The position numbers and the translations under genes are program-made. 64,000 bases of DNA. Origin: Gemmatimonadota bacterium (GTDB taxonomy: Bacteria > Gemmatimonadota > Gemmatimonadetes > Gemmatimonadales > Gemmatimonadaceae). The DNA is taken from NCBI GenBank assembly GCA_026387915.1, contig JAPLKS010000009.1, positions 62,001 through 126,000 of the forward strand. Reading direction: 5' to 3'. The notes beneath the pieces were generated by a model. The model had not been told where the DNA came from. It saw only the letters and a list, made by a program, of their open reading frames with translations, and searched no databases. Of this stretch, positions 8,114 to 18,398 are shown one piece after another. Positions within the stretch are counted from its first letter, which is position 1; each line of letters opens with the position of its first letter.

Positions 8114-9230
8114 GGAAATTCTCAAACGATATTTGGAACAGCGTCGCGAACTCGGTGAATCGGAGTTCGTGCTCGACAACATGTCGGTGGACGAGGCGCT
8201 CAAGGCGCTCGGGGCTTCAGCAGCACCGTCCAGTGCGCCAGCTGCGGGACGTCGTGATGCGGGTTCTTCGTGCACTGCGCAACCACCTGCGCCGGTTGAG
8301 GCGATCGTTCCGAACGCCGCACGTCAGGCCGCGGAGCAGGCCGCCAGCAGCGGCGATTGGCGCGAAGCACTGCGAGCCGTTGGTGCGCCGAAGCCGGAGA
8401 GCGCTCCAGCCAAGAAGGACGCCGTCGCCGCCAACGCCGCAGCCGCGCCGGCACCGTCGCCACCGTCGGCACCGTCGGCACCGTCGGTCGTGAGCGCGAG
8501 CAGTGATTCCGGTGCGACTTCCGGCGACGACCAGCCGCCGCGTGAAAAGATTCCGCGACTCGAAATGCCGAGCCCCGTTGCCGGTTCTGTCGGACACGGC
8601 ATGGGCGTTCCAGGCATCGTGATCGGGTCTCCAATGCGCGACTTGTTGCCGGGCCCACTCTCCCATCTGGAGACGCTCGACGCCATCGCGGCAGCGGCAG
8701 CGAGTTGCACCGCCTGCGGGCTCTATGCGGGCGCCAAGAACGCGGTGCCGGGCGAGGGAAGTCCCGCCGCACGATTTGTGTGCGTGGGGGAGGCTTCTGG
8801 CGCCACCGAGGACGAGTTGGGGCGCCCCTTTGTTGGTGCCAGCGGTCAACTGCTGACCAAAATTCTGGACGCCATCAAACTGGCCCGCGAGGACGTCTTC
8901 ATTTGCAACGTCCTCAAGCATCGGCCGCCAGGGAATCGGAATCCCAGTCAGGACGAGATCAAGGCCTGTAGCCCGTTCCTCCTCCGGCAGCTCGAAATAC
9001 TGCAACCCCGTGTGATTCTGGCACTTGGGACATTCGCGGCACAGACCTTACTGCAGACCTCGACCCCAATCGGTAAGTTAAGGGGTCAGGTGCACCATTA
9101 TTTCGGGGTGCCACTCATCGTTACTTACCATCCCGCGGCGCTTCTTCGGAACCCGTCGTGGAAGCGCCCCACTTGGGAAGATGTCCAGCTCGCACGCCGA
9201 ATTTTCGATAACGCCGCCCGCGACGCGTGA
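8103..9230 (+). CDS. Family 4 (FeS) uracil-DNA glycosylase with long N-terminal extension
   Basis: Removes uracil from DNA in base-excision repair. The catalytic domain occupies about residues 195-375: CTACGLY gives the first two cluster cysteines, then GEASGATEDELGRPFVG (uracil pocket, motif A), FICNVLKHRPPGNRNP, a later Cys in KACSPF, and TYHPAALLRNP (motif B). Four cysteines suit a 4Fe-4S cluster. Residues 1-185 begin with a helical EILKRYLEQRRELGES segment and then turn into an Ala/Pro/Ser-rich, probably disordered linker containing a 9-bp DNA repeat. GTG start overlaps coaBC by 11 nt; its end overlaps dnaB by 50 nt. Confidence 0.9.
   Translation: MDGREILKRYLEQRRELGESEFVLDNMSVDEALKALGASAAPSSAPAAGRRDAGSSCTAQPPAPVEAIVPNAARQAAEQAASSGDWREALRAVGAPKPESAPAKKDAVAANAAAAPAPSPPSAPSAPSVVSASSDSGATSGDDQPPREKIPRLEMPSPVAGSVGHGMGVPGIVIGSPMRDLLPGPLSHLETLDAIAAAAASCTACGLYAGAKNAVPGEGSPAARFVCVGEASGATEDELGRPFVGASGQLLTKILDAIKLAREDVFICNVLKHRPPGNRNPSQDEIKACSPFLLRQLEILQPRVILALGTFAAQTLLQTSTPIGKLRGQVHHYFGVPLIVTYHPAALLRNPSWKRPTWEDVQLARRIFDNAARDA
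8451..8486 (+). repeat. 9-bp in-frame minisatellite in the UDG gene
   Basis: Four consecutive 9-mers, three identical GCACCGTCG and one CCACCGTCG (second unit). They encode APS-PPS-APS-APS in the disordered linker. Copy-number change would keep the frame. Confidence 0.85.
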
Positions 9231-10608
9231 CGGTTCGTTCCGTGACCGGCGTCCTCCGTATTCTGAGGACGCCGAGATGGCCGTGCTCGGTGCCATGCTT
9301 CTGGACGCCGAGGCCATCACCCGTGCCGTTGAGATCATCGATGAATCGATGTTCTACAGCGAGCGCCACCGCCGCGTCTTTCGCGCGATGCTCGCGATTC
9401 ACCAAACCGGCGCGGTCCTCGATCCGCTGCTGCTCACGGAGCAACTCGACCGTGGTGGCGAACTCGCCGCGGCGGGCGGAAAGGAATACGTCAGCGAACT
9501 GCTGTACGTGGTCCCCACGGCGGCGAATGTCGAGTACCATCTCAAAATCGTTAAGGAAAAGGCGCTTCGCCGTCGCCTGATTGATGTGGCGCAGGGGCTC
9601 GTCGTAGAGGCGCATGAATCGGCGGCCGATGCCACCGAACTCATTGACCTCGCCGAGCATCGCATTTTTCAGGTCAGTCAGCAGCGCGGCTCCGATGGCT
9701 TTACGCGCATCAAGGATCTGCTCTGGCCGGCCATGGAGCGCATCGAGTCACTGCGTGAGGGTGGTCCGCTCACCGGCGTGCCGAGCGGCTTCCGCGATCT
9801 CGACCAGCTCACGCTGGGCTTCCAGCCGTCTGATTTGATCATCATCGCGGCGCGCCCGTCGATGGGGAAAACGGCGTTCGTGTTGAACATCGCGCAATAC
9901 GCCGCTGTTGAAAGCAATATTGCGACTGCAGTCTTTTCGCTGGAAATGAGTAAAGAGTCTCTCGTGCAACGTATGCTCGCCTCCGAGGGGTTCATCGACG
10001 CCCAGCGCCTGCGCTCGGGCAAGCTCACCAGCCAGGATCATTCCAACTTGGCCAAGGCCGCCGCATTGCTGTCGCAGGCGCCCATCTGGATTGACGACAC
10101 GCCGGGGCTCACGCTGCTCGAGATTCGGTCGCGTGCGCGGCGTCTCAAATCCACGGCCGACATCAAAATGGTCATCGTCGATTACTTGCAGCTGCTTTCA
10201 GGCCCGCCGGGCGTAGAGAGCCGTCAGCAAGAAATCTCACAGATTTCGCGCTCGCTCAAGATCCTGGCCAAGGAACTGAACATCCCCGTCATTGCGCTGT
10301 CGCAGCTCTCGCGTGGTCCGGAGCAGCGCACCGGCGACAGCAAGCGTCCGCAGCTCTCGGACTTGCGTGAGTCCGGCGCCATTGAGCAAGACGCCGATCT
10401 CGTGATGGCGATTTATCGGCAGGAGATGTACGACCGCCCGGTGGATGAATCGGGCAATGTCGTGAAGACGCCCGACGGCACACCGATCGAAGGGCTCGCC
10501 GAGATCATTCTACTCAAGCAGCGTAACGGTCCGACCGGCCATATTCGCCTTTCGTTCCGGAAACAGTTCACGCGCTTCGAGAACTTCACGGCCCGTCAAC
10601 AGGGCTGA
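9181..10608 (+). CDS. dnaB: Replicative DNA helicase DnaB
   Basis: Hexameric 5'-3' helicase of the replication fork. 475 residues. The N-terminal DnaB domain (about 25-130) begins PPYSEDAEMAVLGAMLLD. The RecA-like C-terminal domain has Walker A ARPSMGKTAF (Lys230), Walker B MVIVDYLQLL, the SRSLKxLAKEL helix, ALSQLSRGPEQR and the arginine-finger region KQRNGPTG. No intein interrupts it. The ATG at 9181 lies inside the UDG gene; the next in-frame start would delete conserved N-terminal residues, so the 50-nt overlap is accepted. radA follows after 2 nt. Confidence 0.96.
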   Translation: MSSSHAEFSITPPATRDGSFRDRRPPYSEDAEMAVLGAMLLDAEAITRAVEIIDESMFYSERHRRVFRAMLAIHQTGAVLDPLLLTEQLDRGGELAAAGGKEYVSELLYVVPTAANVEYHLKIVKEKALRRRLIDVAQGLVVEAHESAADATELIDLAEHRIFQVSQQRGSDGFTRIKDLLWPAMERIESLREGGPLTGVPSGFRDLDQLTLGFQPSDLIIIAARPSMGKTAFVLNIAQYAAVESNIATAVFSLEMSKESLVQRMLASEGFIDAQRLRSGKLTSQDHSNLAKAAALLSQAPIWIDDTPGLTLLEIRSRARRLKSTADIKMVIVDYLQLLSGPPGVESRQQEISQISRSLKILAKELNIPVIALSQLSRGPEQRTGDSKRPQLSDLRESGAIEQDADLVMAIYRQEMYDRPVDESGNVVKTPDGTPIEGLAEIILLKQRNGPTGHIRLSFRKQFTRFENFTARQQG

Positions 10609-10610
10609 GT

Positions 10611-12008
10611 ATGGCCGCGCGCGCGAAGACCGTGTACCGCTGCACCGAATGCGGTGCCGACTCGCCAAAATGGGCGGGGAAGTGCGATGCGTGCGGCGAG
10701 TGGAATACGCTGCACGAAGAGATCGTCGCGTCGCGTACCGTCGAAGGGGGCGCTGCGCGACGGAAGGCGGGGGTCACATCGCTCGGGAGTGGCGGCACGG
10801 TGGTGCCCACGCCGCGATTGGCTGACGTGGTGGGCGCCGAGAGTAATCGCCTCACGACGGGTCTCGCTGAGTTCGACTTTGTGCTCGGCGGCGGCATTGT
10901 GCCGGGGTCTATGGTGTTGGTCGGCGGCGAGCCCGGCATTGGCAAGAGCACCATTCTCCTGCAAGTCGCTGCGCAGCTTGAGACGCTCGGTGTGCGCACG
11001 CTCTATGTGAGCGGTGAAGAATCTCCATTGCAGGTCAAGCTGCGTGCGGACCGGTTGGGCACGGGGGCGCTCGACGTTTCGTTGCTCGGCGAAACGCTGC
11101 TCGAGACGATACTGGCCACTGCCGCCGAACGGACGCCCACGGTGATGGTGGTGGATTCCATTCAGACGGTGTTCACCGGCGATCTCGAAGGCGCGCCTGG
11201 AAATGTCGGGCAGGTGCGTGAGTGCGCCGCACGACTGATGCGCTTTGCCAAGGAGAGCGGCACCGCCGTGATTGTGGTGGGACACGTCACCAAGGGTGGT
11301 GGCATCGCTGGCCCGAAGACGCTCGAGCACATCGTGGACACGGTGTTGTATTTCGAGGGAGAAGGGTCGCTCGATCACCGTGTGCTGCGCGCCACCAAGA
11401 ACCGGTTCGGTTCGGTGGATGAGATTGGAGTCTTCCGCATGACCGAGCGGGGGTTGATCCCGGTCGATAATCCCTCGGCGCTTTTTCTCGGCGATCGCGA
11501 AGGGCACCACGCATCGGGCAGTGCCGTGACCGCCACGCTCGAAGGCAGCCGTCCGATGCTGCTCGAGGTTCAAGCGCTCGCGGCGAAGGCTGGCTTTGGC
11601 ACGCCACAGCGTGTGGCCACCGGCTTTGACGGCCGCCGACTCGCACTCTTGCTCGCCGTGCTCGACAAACGCGCCGGGTTATCGTTTGCGCAGCTTGACG
11701 TATTCCTGAACATCGTCGGCGGCGTACGCGTGCAGGAGCCAGCGGCTGACTTGGCCGTGGCCGCAGCACTCGCCTCGAGTGTCTACGACAAAGCGCTGCC
11801 CCAAGATGCCGTCTTTATTGGCGAGATTGGACTCGGCGGCGAGATTCGCGCCGTAGGTCAGGTGGAACGCCGTATTGCGGAAGCCGAGAAGATGGGAATG
11901 GCGGTCGCCTATGTTGGCGAGCGTTCCGTTCCGAAACGGGCGCCCCGCAACATTCGTGTGGTCGGCGTCAAGGATTTGACGGCGCTCTTCCGGCAACTGT
12001 TCACATGA
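10611..12008 (+). CDS. radA: DNA repair protein RadA (Sms)
   Basis: Helicase-like recombination protein that extends D-loops. 465 residues in three parts. First a zinc finger, CTECGADSPKWAGKCDACGE, with CX2C...CX2C. Then a RecA-like ATPase with Walker A GEPGIGKST (Lys112) and the RadA-specific KNRFG motif (TKNRFGSVDE). Last a Lon-protease-like C-terminal domain with FIGEIGLGGEIRAV. Starts 2 nt after dnaB and overlaps ispD by 4 nt (ATGA). Confidence 0.96.
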   Translation: MAARAKTVYRCTECGADSPKWAGKCDACGEWNTLHEEIVASRTVEGGAARRKAGVTSLGSGGTVVPTPRLADVVGAESNRLTTGLAEFDFVLGGGIVPGSMVLVGGEPGIGKSTILLQVAAQLETLGVRTLYVSGEESPLQVKLRADRLGTGALDVSLLGETLLETILATAAERTPTVMVVDSIQTVFTGDLEGAPGNVGQVRECAARLMRFAKESGTAVIVVGHVTKGGGIAGPKTLEHIVDTVLYFEGEGSLDHRVLRATKNRFGSVDEIGVFRMTERGLIPVDNPSALFLGDREGHHASGSAVTATLEGSRPMLLEVQALAAKAGFGTPQRVATGFDGRRLALLLAVLDKRAGLSFAQLDVFLNIVGGVRVQEPAADLAVAAALASSVYDKALPQDAVFIGEIGLGGEIRAVGQVERRIAEAEKMGMAVAYVGERSVPKRAPRNIRVVGVKDLTALFRQLFT

Positions 12009-12703
12009 CGCGCGACGTCGGTGTGGTGATCGTGGCGGCGGGCGCGAGCACGCGCACGCAAGTCGAGGCCGGCGGCGAACTCAAGCAGTTCCGCTGGGTG
12101 TCCGGCAAACCGATGTTGCTGCATTCGCTTCACGCGTTTCAGGCACGCGCCGATGTGGCGATGGTCGTTGTGGTGTTGCCGCAGCGATATCTCGGCGATC
12201 CCCCGCCTTGGCTCTTTCAGTGCGACACCGATCGTTTGCTCGTGGCGCCCGGCGGACGGCACCGCGGCGAGAGTGTGTACAACGGACTCGCCGATATTCC
12301 CTCGGAATGTTCGGTGGTGCTCATTCACGATGCTGCGCGCCCATTCCCCACGCCCGAGATGGTGGACCGTGTGGTGGCGGAGGTGCGTCTCGGGCATGGC
12401 GCGATCGCCGCGCTTCCTGTGGTAGACACGCTCAAGGAAGTGGATGGCAGTGGACGCATCGTTCGTACGGTCGAGCGCGAGGGACTCTGGCGCGCGCAAA
12501 CGCCGCAGGGGTTTCCGCGTGAGGCGATTATGCGTGCCCATCAAACGGCGCACGACGACGGCATTGCCGCCACGGATGATGCGGGGCTCTTTGAAAAGCT
12601 CGGACTCCCGGTGGTGGTGGTGCGCGGCAGTGAACGCGCTATGAAAGTCACCGACGCGTCCGATTTCCCGAGGGCGGAGGCGCTGCTTCCGCTCCCTGAT
12701 TGA
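12005..12703 (+). CDS. ispD: 2-C-methyl-D-erythritol 4-phosphate cytidylyltransferase
   Basis: Third step of the MEP isoprenoid pathway: transfers CMP to MEP. 232 residues, GT-A type nucleotidyltransferase fold. The glycine-rich loop VAAGASTRTQVEAGGELKQF keeps Arg17 and the Lys27-Gln pair, but Arg and Lys are 10 apart rather than the usual 7 and the Pro before Lys is Leu. HDAARPF, DTLKEVD and RAQTPQGF are all intact. Overlaps radA (ATGA) and tsaC (TTGA). The pathway partner ispF lies far away at 61701; elsewhere the two are often adjacent. Confidence 0.92.
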   Translation: MTRDVGVVIVAAGASTRTQVEAGGELKQFRWVSGKPMLLHSLHAFQARADVAMVVVVLPQRYLGDPPPWLFQCDTDRLLVAPGGRHRGESVYNGLADIPSECSVVLIHDAARPFPTPEMVDRVVAEVRLGHGAIAALPVVDTLKEVDGSGRIVRTVEREGLWRAQTPQGFPREAIMRAHQTAHDDGIAATDDAGLFEKLGLPVVVVRGSERAMKVTDASDFPRAEALLPLPD

Positions 12704-13371
12704 ACACCGAGCCGAAAGCGATTCCGTTTTGGTCCGAGCCAGAGATCGCGTCGTCGATCTCTGGGACGTTGTTGCATCTCGAGAAGCACGGCGTGTTGGC
12801 GTATCCAACGGAGACGGTGTATGGCTTTGGCGGGGCGATCGATTCCGCGTCGGTTTCGACACTCGTCGCGTTGAAGCGTCGCCCCGACAGCAAGCCGTTC
12901 CTCCTGCTGATCTCCGACAGCTCCATGATCGACCGGATGGGGCTTCAGCTCTCAAACGCCGCGTCGATGCTCGCCGCGCGCTTCTGGCCGGGACCCTTGA
13001 CGCTCGTGTTGGCCGGCGGCGAACGCCGCGTTCCCGCGCGACTGCGAGGCCCGGAGGGTGGAATCGCGGTGCGTTGGACACCGCACCCTGGACTCCAACG
13101 CCTCATTGCTTCGATGGGTGATCCGCTGACCAGCACCAGTGCCAACCTTCCCGGCACTCCGCCCGCGATGAACGCCGCCACGGTCATGCAGGAATGGTCT
13201 CAATCCATTTCGCGCGGCACGTTGCGGGTGTTGGACGGCGGCACGCTCACCGCGTCGGCACCCTCGACGGTGGTGGACTGCACCGGCCGTTCGCCGCGCG
13301 TGATTCGTCCTGGTGCGATTTCGGCGGAAGCGCTCCGCGCGGCGGTGCCAAGTTTGGTCGGTGACCGATGA
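12700..13371 (+). CDS. tsaC: L-threonylcarbamoyladenylate synthase (Sua5/YrdC family)
   Basis: Makes threonylcarbamoyl-AMP for the universal tRNA t6A37 modification. 223 residues, covering the YrdC fold only; no Sua5 C-terminal domain. Signature pieces: GVLAYPTETVYGFGG, LKRRPDSKPFLLL, ARFWPGPLTLVL, VRWTPHP and STSANLPGTPP. The start is TTG at 12700, overlapping the ispD stop. The next gene, an arginine-phosphatase-like enzyme, overlaps by 4 nt, recalling the B. subtilis ywlC-ywlE neighbourhood. Confidence 0.93.
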   Translation: MNTEPKAIPFWSEPEIASSISGTLLHLEKHGVLAYPTETVYGFGGAIDSASVSTLVALKRRPDSKPFLLLISDSSMIDRMGLQLSNAASMLAARFWPGPLTLVLAGGERRVPARLRGPEGGIAVRWTPHPGLQRLIASMGDPLTSTSANLPGTPPAMNAATVMQEWSQSISRGTLRVLDGGTLTASAPSTVVDCTGRSPRVIRPGAISAEALRAAVPSLVGDR

Positions 13372-13835
13372 CCGCGTTGCTCTTCGTGTGCACCGGCAAC
13401 ACCTGTCGAAGCGCGTTGGCCGAGGCCATCGCTTCGCACGCGGTTACCGCACGCGCCCTTCCGGGTGTCACCGTCTCCAGCGCCGGCACCAGTGCGTGGG
13501 AAGGCGCGCCCGCCTCCGACGGGGCCTTACTTGTCGGCATTGAGCGGAAGCTGGACCTCAGCGCGCACCGCGCTCGGCAGCTCAGCCCCGACATTGTTGC
13601 GAACGCATCCCTCATTTTGACGATGGGTCCCCATCATCTTGAGCGTGTGAGTGCGCTGGGGGGCAGCGGCAAATCGCATTTGCTCGTGGATTTTGCCGAA
13701 GGGACCAGCAACGGGCGCGGCATCATCGATCCGTTTGGTGGCGGTCTCGATATCTACCGAGCGACTGCCGACGAATTGCAGCGCCTGATTGGACTCGTGC
13801 TCGATCGCATCGGTGTGTTCCCGGAGGCGACGTGA
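13368..13835 (+). CDS. Low-molecular-weight phosphatase, protein-arginine-phosphatase (YwlE) type
   Basis: 155-residue LMW-PTP fold. The P-loop is FVCTGNTCRS: nucleophile Cys8, Thr12, Cys13, Arg14 (CX5R). In B. subtilis YwlE the equivalent Thr sets specificity for phospho-arginine, where tyrosine phosphatases usually have Ile. The acid loop is IIDPFGGGLDIYRATADEL (Asp121), again closer to YwlE than to classical LMW-PTPs, which have DP-Y/W. The family call is firm; arginine specificity is inferred from these residues and from the adjoining Sua5 gene. No McsB kinase is in the window. ATG overlaps the tsaC stop. Confidence 0.85.
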   Translation: MTALLFVCTGNTCRSALAEAIASHAVTARALPGVTVSSAGTSAWEGAPASDGALLVGIERKLDLSAHRARQLSPDIVANASLILTMGPHHLERVSALGGSGKSHLLVDFAEGTSNGRGIIDPFGGGLDIYRATADELQRLIGLVLDRIGVFPEAT

Positions 13836-14619
13836 ACGACCTTCCCGGTCGATTGACGTTGCTGGGACATCCGGTGGAGCATTCGTTGTCGCCGGTTTTT
13901 CAGAATGCCGCTTTGCGTCATGCCGGAATCCCCGTGGTGTATGAGGCGTTGGATGTCGCGCCCGCGGATTTGGCAACGGTCGCCGGGCTCATGCGCGACG
14001 TCAATGGCGCCGGCAACATTACGGTCCCGCACAAGGTGACTTTCGCGGCTCTGTGTAGCCGACGCTCTCCCGTCGCCGAACGGGTCGGCGCGGTGAATAC
14101 GTTTTGGACGGAAGACGGTGAACTCGTAGGCGACAACACGGACGTCGGCGGCTTTGACGCCGCGGCGCGCGCCGCGTTTGGCGCTCCGCGTCCCGGCCTT
14201 GTGGTGGCCTTGCTTGGTGCTGGCGGCGCAGCGGCCGCGGTTCTTGCCGCCGTTGAGCGATGGGGCGACGCCACCGTTCGCATCCACGCGAGACGCCACG
14301 ACCGAGCCGAGGCACTCGCCGCAGCGTTCCACCAATTTACGGTGTCCGTACCGACCATTGAACAGGCGGTTCGTGGCGCGCAGTTGGTGATCAATGCCAC
14401 CCCGGTGGGGTTACACGGCGACGCGCTGCCGTTGGATCCAGCCCTGCTCGATGCGCGCCCCGATGTCTTTGATCTTTGCTATCGCCGCCAAGAGACGCCG
14501 CTCGTGGTTGCCGCCCGCGCCCGAGGACTGCGCGCCGCCGATGGGCTTGGCATGGTGGTGGAGCAAGGCGCGCTCGCGTTTGAACGGTGGTTCGGTGTGC
14601 GACCCAACCGGGACGTGAT

Positions 14620-14641
<22 letters not shown>
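13832..14641 (+). CDS. aroE: Shikimate dehydrogenase
   Basis: NADPH reduction of 3-dehydroshikimate in chorismate synthesis. 269 residues. Substrate site: HSLSPVFQNAALRHAG and GNITVPHKVTF (catalytic Lys), then DNTDVGGF. The Rossmann loop reads ALLGAGGAAAAV and the C-terminal part has INATPVGLHGD and DLCYRRQETPL. GTG start preceded by GGAGG at 13823-13827; overlaps the previous stop (GTGA). Chorismate also feeds MqnA in this window. Confidence 0.94.
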
Positions 14642-16379
<1,738 letters not shown>

Positions 16380-16386
16380 GCCGGCC

Positions 16387-17586
16387 GTGAATAAGCGGAC
16401 GATTCTCGACCTGACGCCCGCGGAGGTGCGCGGGAAGCGCGCGCTCGTCCGCGTGGATTTCAATGTGCCGCTCGACGGCACCACGGTCACCGACGACACG
16501 CGTATTCGAGCGGCCGTCCCCACGATCGAGCGCCTGCGAAAAGCCGGCGCCCGAGTGGTGCTCTGCTCGCACCTCGGCCGCCCCAAGGGGAAGCCAGAGG
16601 CCAAGTACTCGCTCGCACCGGTGGCCGTGAAGCTCGCGGCGCTCCTCGGTGTGCCGGTGCAGTTTTGCGAGGAGACCGACACCGATGCGGCCGTCGCCGC
16701 GACCAAAGGGCTCGATAATGGGGACGTGCTTCTTATCGAGAATACACGTTTTCTCGCCGGTGAAGAAAAAAACGACGCGGCGCTCGCCAAGTCGCTCGCG
16801 CGCCTCGGAGACTTTTATGTGAATGACGCGTTCGGCGCCGCCCACCGCGCGCACGCGTCCACGGCCGGCGTGGCAACGTTTCTTCGCCCCGCCGTCGCCG
16901 GATTGCTGATGCAAAAAGAGCTCGACTATCTCGGCGGTGCGCTCGAAAAACCGAAGCGGCCCTTTATCGCGATTCTCGGGGGTTCGAAGATTTCTGGAAA
17001 GATCGACGTCATCGAAGCGTTGCTGCCGAAGGTTGACGGATTGCTCATTGGCGGCGCGATGGCGTGCACGTTTTACAAGGCGATGGAGTTCGAAACGGGC
17101 ACCTCGCTCGTGGAGGCCGATCGCGTAGAAATGGCGGCTGATCTCATCGAGCGCGCGGGATTCCGTCTCACCCTTCCGCATGACGCCGTCGTGGCGCCTG
17201 CGATTGAGAAGGGAGACCAAGCGCACACGGTCAGACGCGACGCCATTCCGGCGAATGAAGCGATGCTCGACATTGGCGCGGACAGCGCCTTGTCGTTTGG
17301 CCGCGCGATTTCCGCTGCGAAAACCATCATTTGGAATGGTCCGATGGGGGTGTTCGAAACACCGCCGTTCAATGTTGGCACACTGGCGATTGCGTCGGCG
17401 ATGGCATTGGCCACGGCGAAGGGTGCGACGACGATCGTGGGTGGCGGCGATTCCGCCGCTGCGATTGAGGCGGCTGGCCTCGCATCGCAAGTGAGCCACG
17501 TGTCCACCGGCGGTGGTGCCTCGCTGGAGTTTCTCGAAGGGAAGGTGCTCCCCGGGGTCGCGGCCCTCGACGACAAGGCCGTGTGA
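16387..17586 (+). CDS. pgk: Phosphoglycerate kinase
   Basis: Transfers phosphate from 1,3-bisphosphoglycerate to ADP. 399 residues, full length. Substrate-binding RVDFNVPLDG and CSHLGRPKG near the N-terminus; LPHDAVVAP in the middle. The nucleotide domain has GPMGVFE, then the GGGDSAAA loop and STGGGASLEFLEGKVLPG at the end. GTG start 7 nt after gap; its stop overlaps the tpiA ATG (TGATG). Confidence 0.97.
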   Translation: MNKRTILDLTPAEVRGKRALVRVDFNVPLDGTTVTDDTRIRAAVPTIERLRKAGARVVLCSHLGRPKGKPEAKYSLAPVAVKLAALLGVPVQFCEETDTDAAVAATKGLDNGDVLLIENTRFLAGEEKNDAALAKSLARLGDFYVNDAFGAAHRAHASTAGVATFLRPAVAGLLMQKELDYLGGALEKPKRPFIAILGGSKISGKIDVIEALLPKVDGLLIGGAMACTFYKAMEFETGTSLVEADRVEMAADLIERAGFRLTLPHDAVVAPAIEKGDQAHTVRRDAIPANEAMLDIGADSALSFGRAISAAKTIIWNGPMGVFETPPFNVGTLAIASAMALATAKGATTIVGGGDSAAAIEAAGLASQVSHVSTGGGASLEFLEGKVLPGVAALDDKAV

Positions 17587-18335
17587 TGAAGCATCCCATC
17601 TTTGCCGGAAACTGGAAGCTCAATCACGCGCCGGCCGACGCCGAACAGTTTATGAAGCTCTTTCTGGCGCAATATCCGCGTCGGCAAGACCGCACCGTGC
17701 TGTTCTTCCCGCCGGCGCTCACGCTGCCGACGGTCGCGGCGCTCGTGCACGACCGCAGCGACCTCGCGGTTGGCGTGCAGAACATTCACTGGGAAGATCA
17801 CGGCGCCTTCACCGGCGAAAACTCGGCGGCCATCGCGCGTGGGGCTGGCGCGCGCTATGCGCTCGTCGGCCACTCAGAGCGGCGCCACGTCTTTGGCGAG
17901 ACCGACGAGCAAACGGGGCTCAAGGTGGCGGCGGCGCTTCGCGCTGGGCTGACGTCCATCATTTGCGTCGGCGAAACACTAGAACAGCGTGAGAGTGGCG
18001 ACACGATCCAGGTGGTCGTGCGGCAGCTGCGCGCGGCGGTCAGCCGGATTCAGCCCAGCCAGATTGTGGGGTCGCTCTTGGCCTATGAGCCCGTGTGGGC
18101 CATTGGGACGGGGCGAACCGCCACCCCCGAGGACGCCGACGCCGTCCATACGGCGCTCCGAGCAGAGCTTGGCGCCTTGACCGGGGATCGAGGGCAGGCG
18201 GTCCCCATCCTCTACGGCGGGAGCGTAAACCGCACCAATGCGAGCCTGTTATTGGCGGTTCCAGACGTCGGGGGACTGCTCGTCGGAGGAGCCAGCCTGG
18301 ACGCTGAAGGCTGGGCGGCCCTCGCCCGCACTTGA
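17586..18335 (+). CDS. tpiA: Triosephosphate isomerase
   Basis: Interconverts DHAP and GAP. 249 residues, TIM barrel. Lys in AGNWKLN, catalytic His in VGHSERR, catalytic Glu in AYEPVWAIGTG with the flexible loop right after, and phosphate-binding YGGSVN and GGASLD. ATG 17586 is chosen over GTG 17583 one codon earlier. Last gene of the glycolytic trio; the candidate secG promoter begins inside its stop codon region. Confidence 0.96.
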   Translation: MKHPIFAGNWKLNHAPADAEQFMKLFLAQYPRRQDRTVLFFPPALTLPTVAALVHDRSDLAVGVQNIHWEDHGAFTGENSAAIARGAGARYALVGHSERRHVFGETDEQTGLKVAAALRAGLTSIICVGETLEQRESGDTIQVVVRQLRAAVSRIQPSQIVGSLLAYEPVWAIGTGRTATPEDADAVHTALRAELGALTGDRGQAVPILYGGSVNRTNASLLLAVPDVGGLLVGGASLDAEGWAALART

Positions 18336-18360
18336 TCGCGCACGATAAGTCTGCTATTTT
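18332..18360 (+). promoter_or_regulatory. Candidate promoter for secG-carA
   Basis: TTGATC at 18332-18337 and TATTTT at 18355-18360 with 17-bp spacing. Predicted start near 18367, about 32 nt before secG. It overlaps the tpiA stop codon. Confidence 0.5.
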
Positions 18361-18398
18361 ACAAGGCTTACCATCATTCGGCCCCATACGGATCTGCG

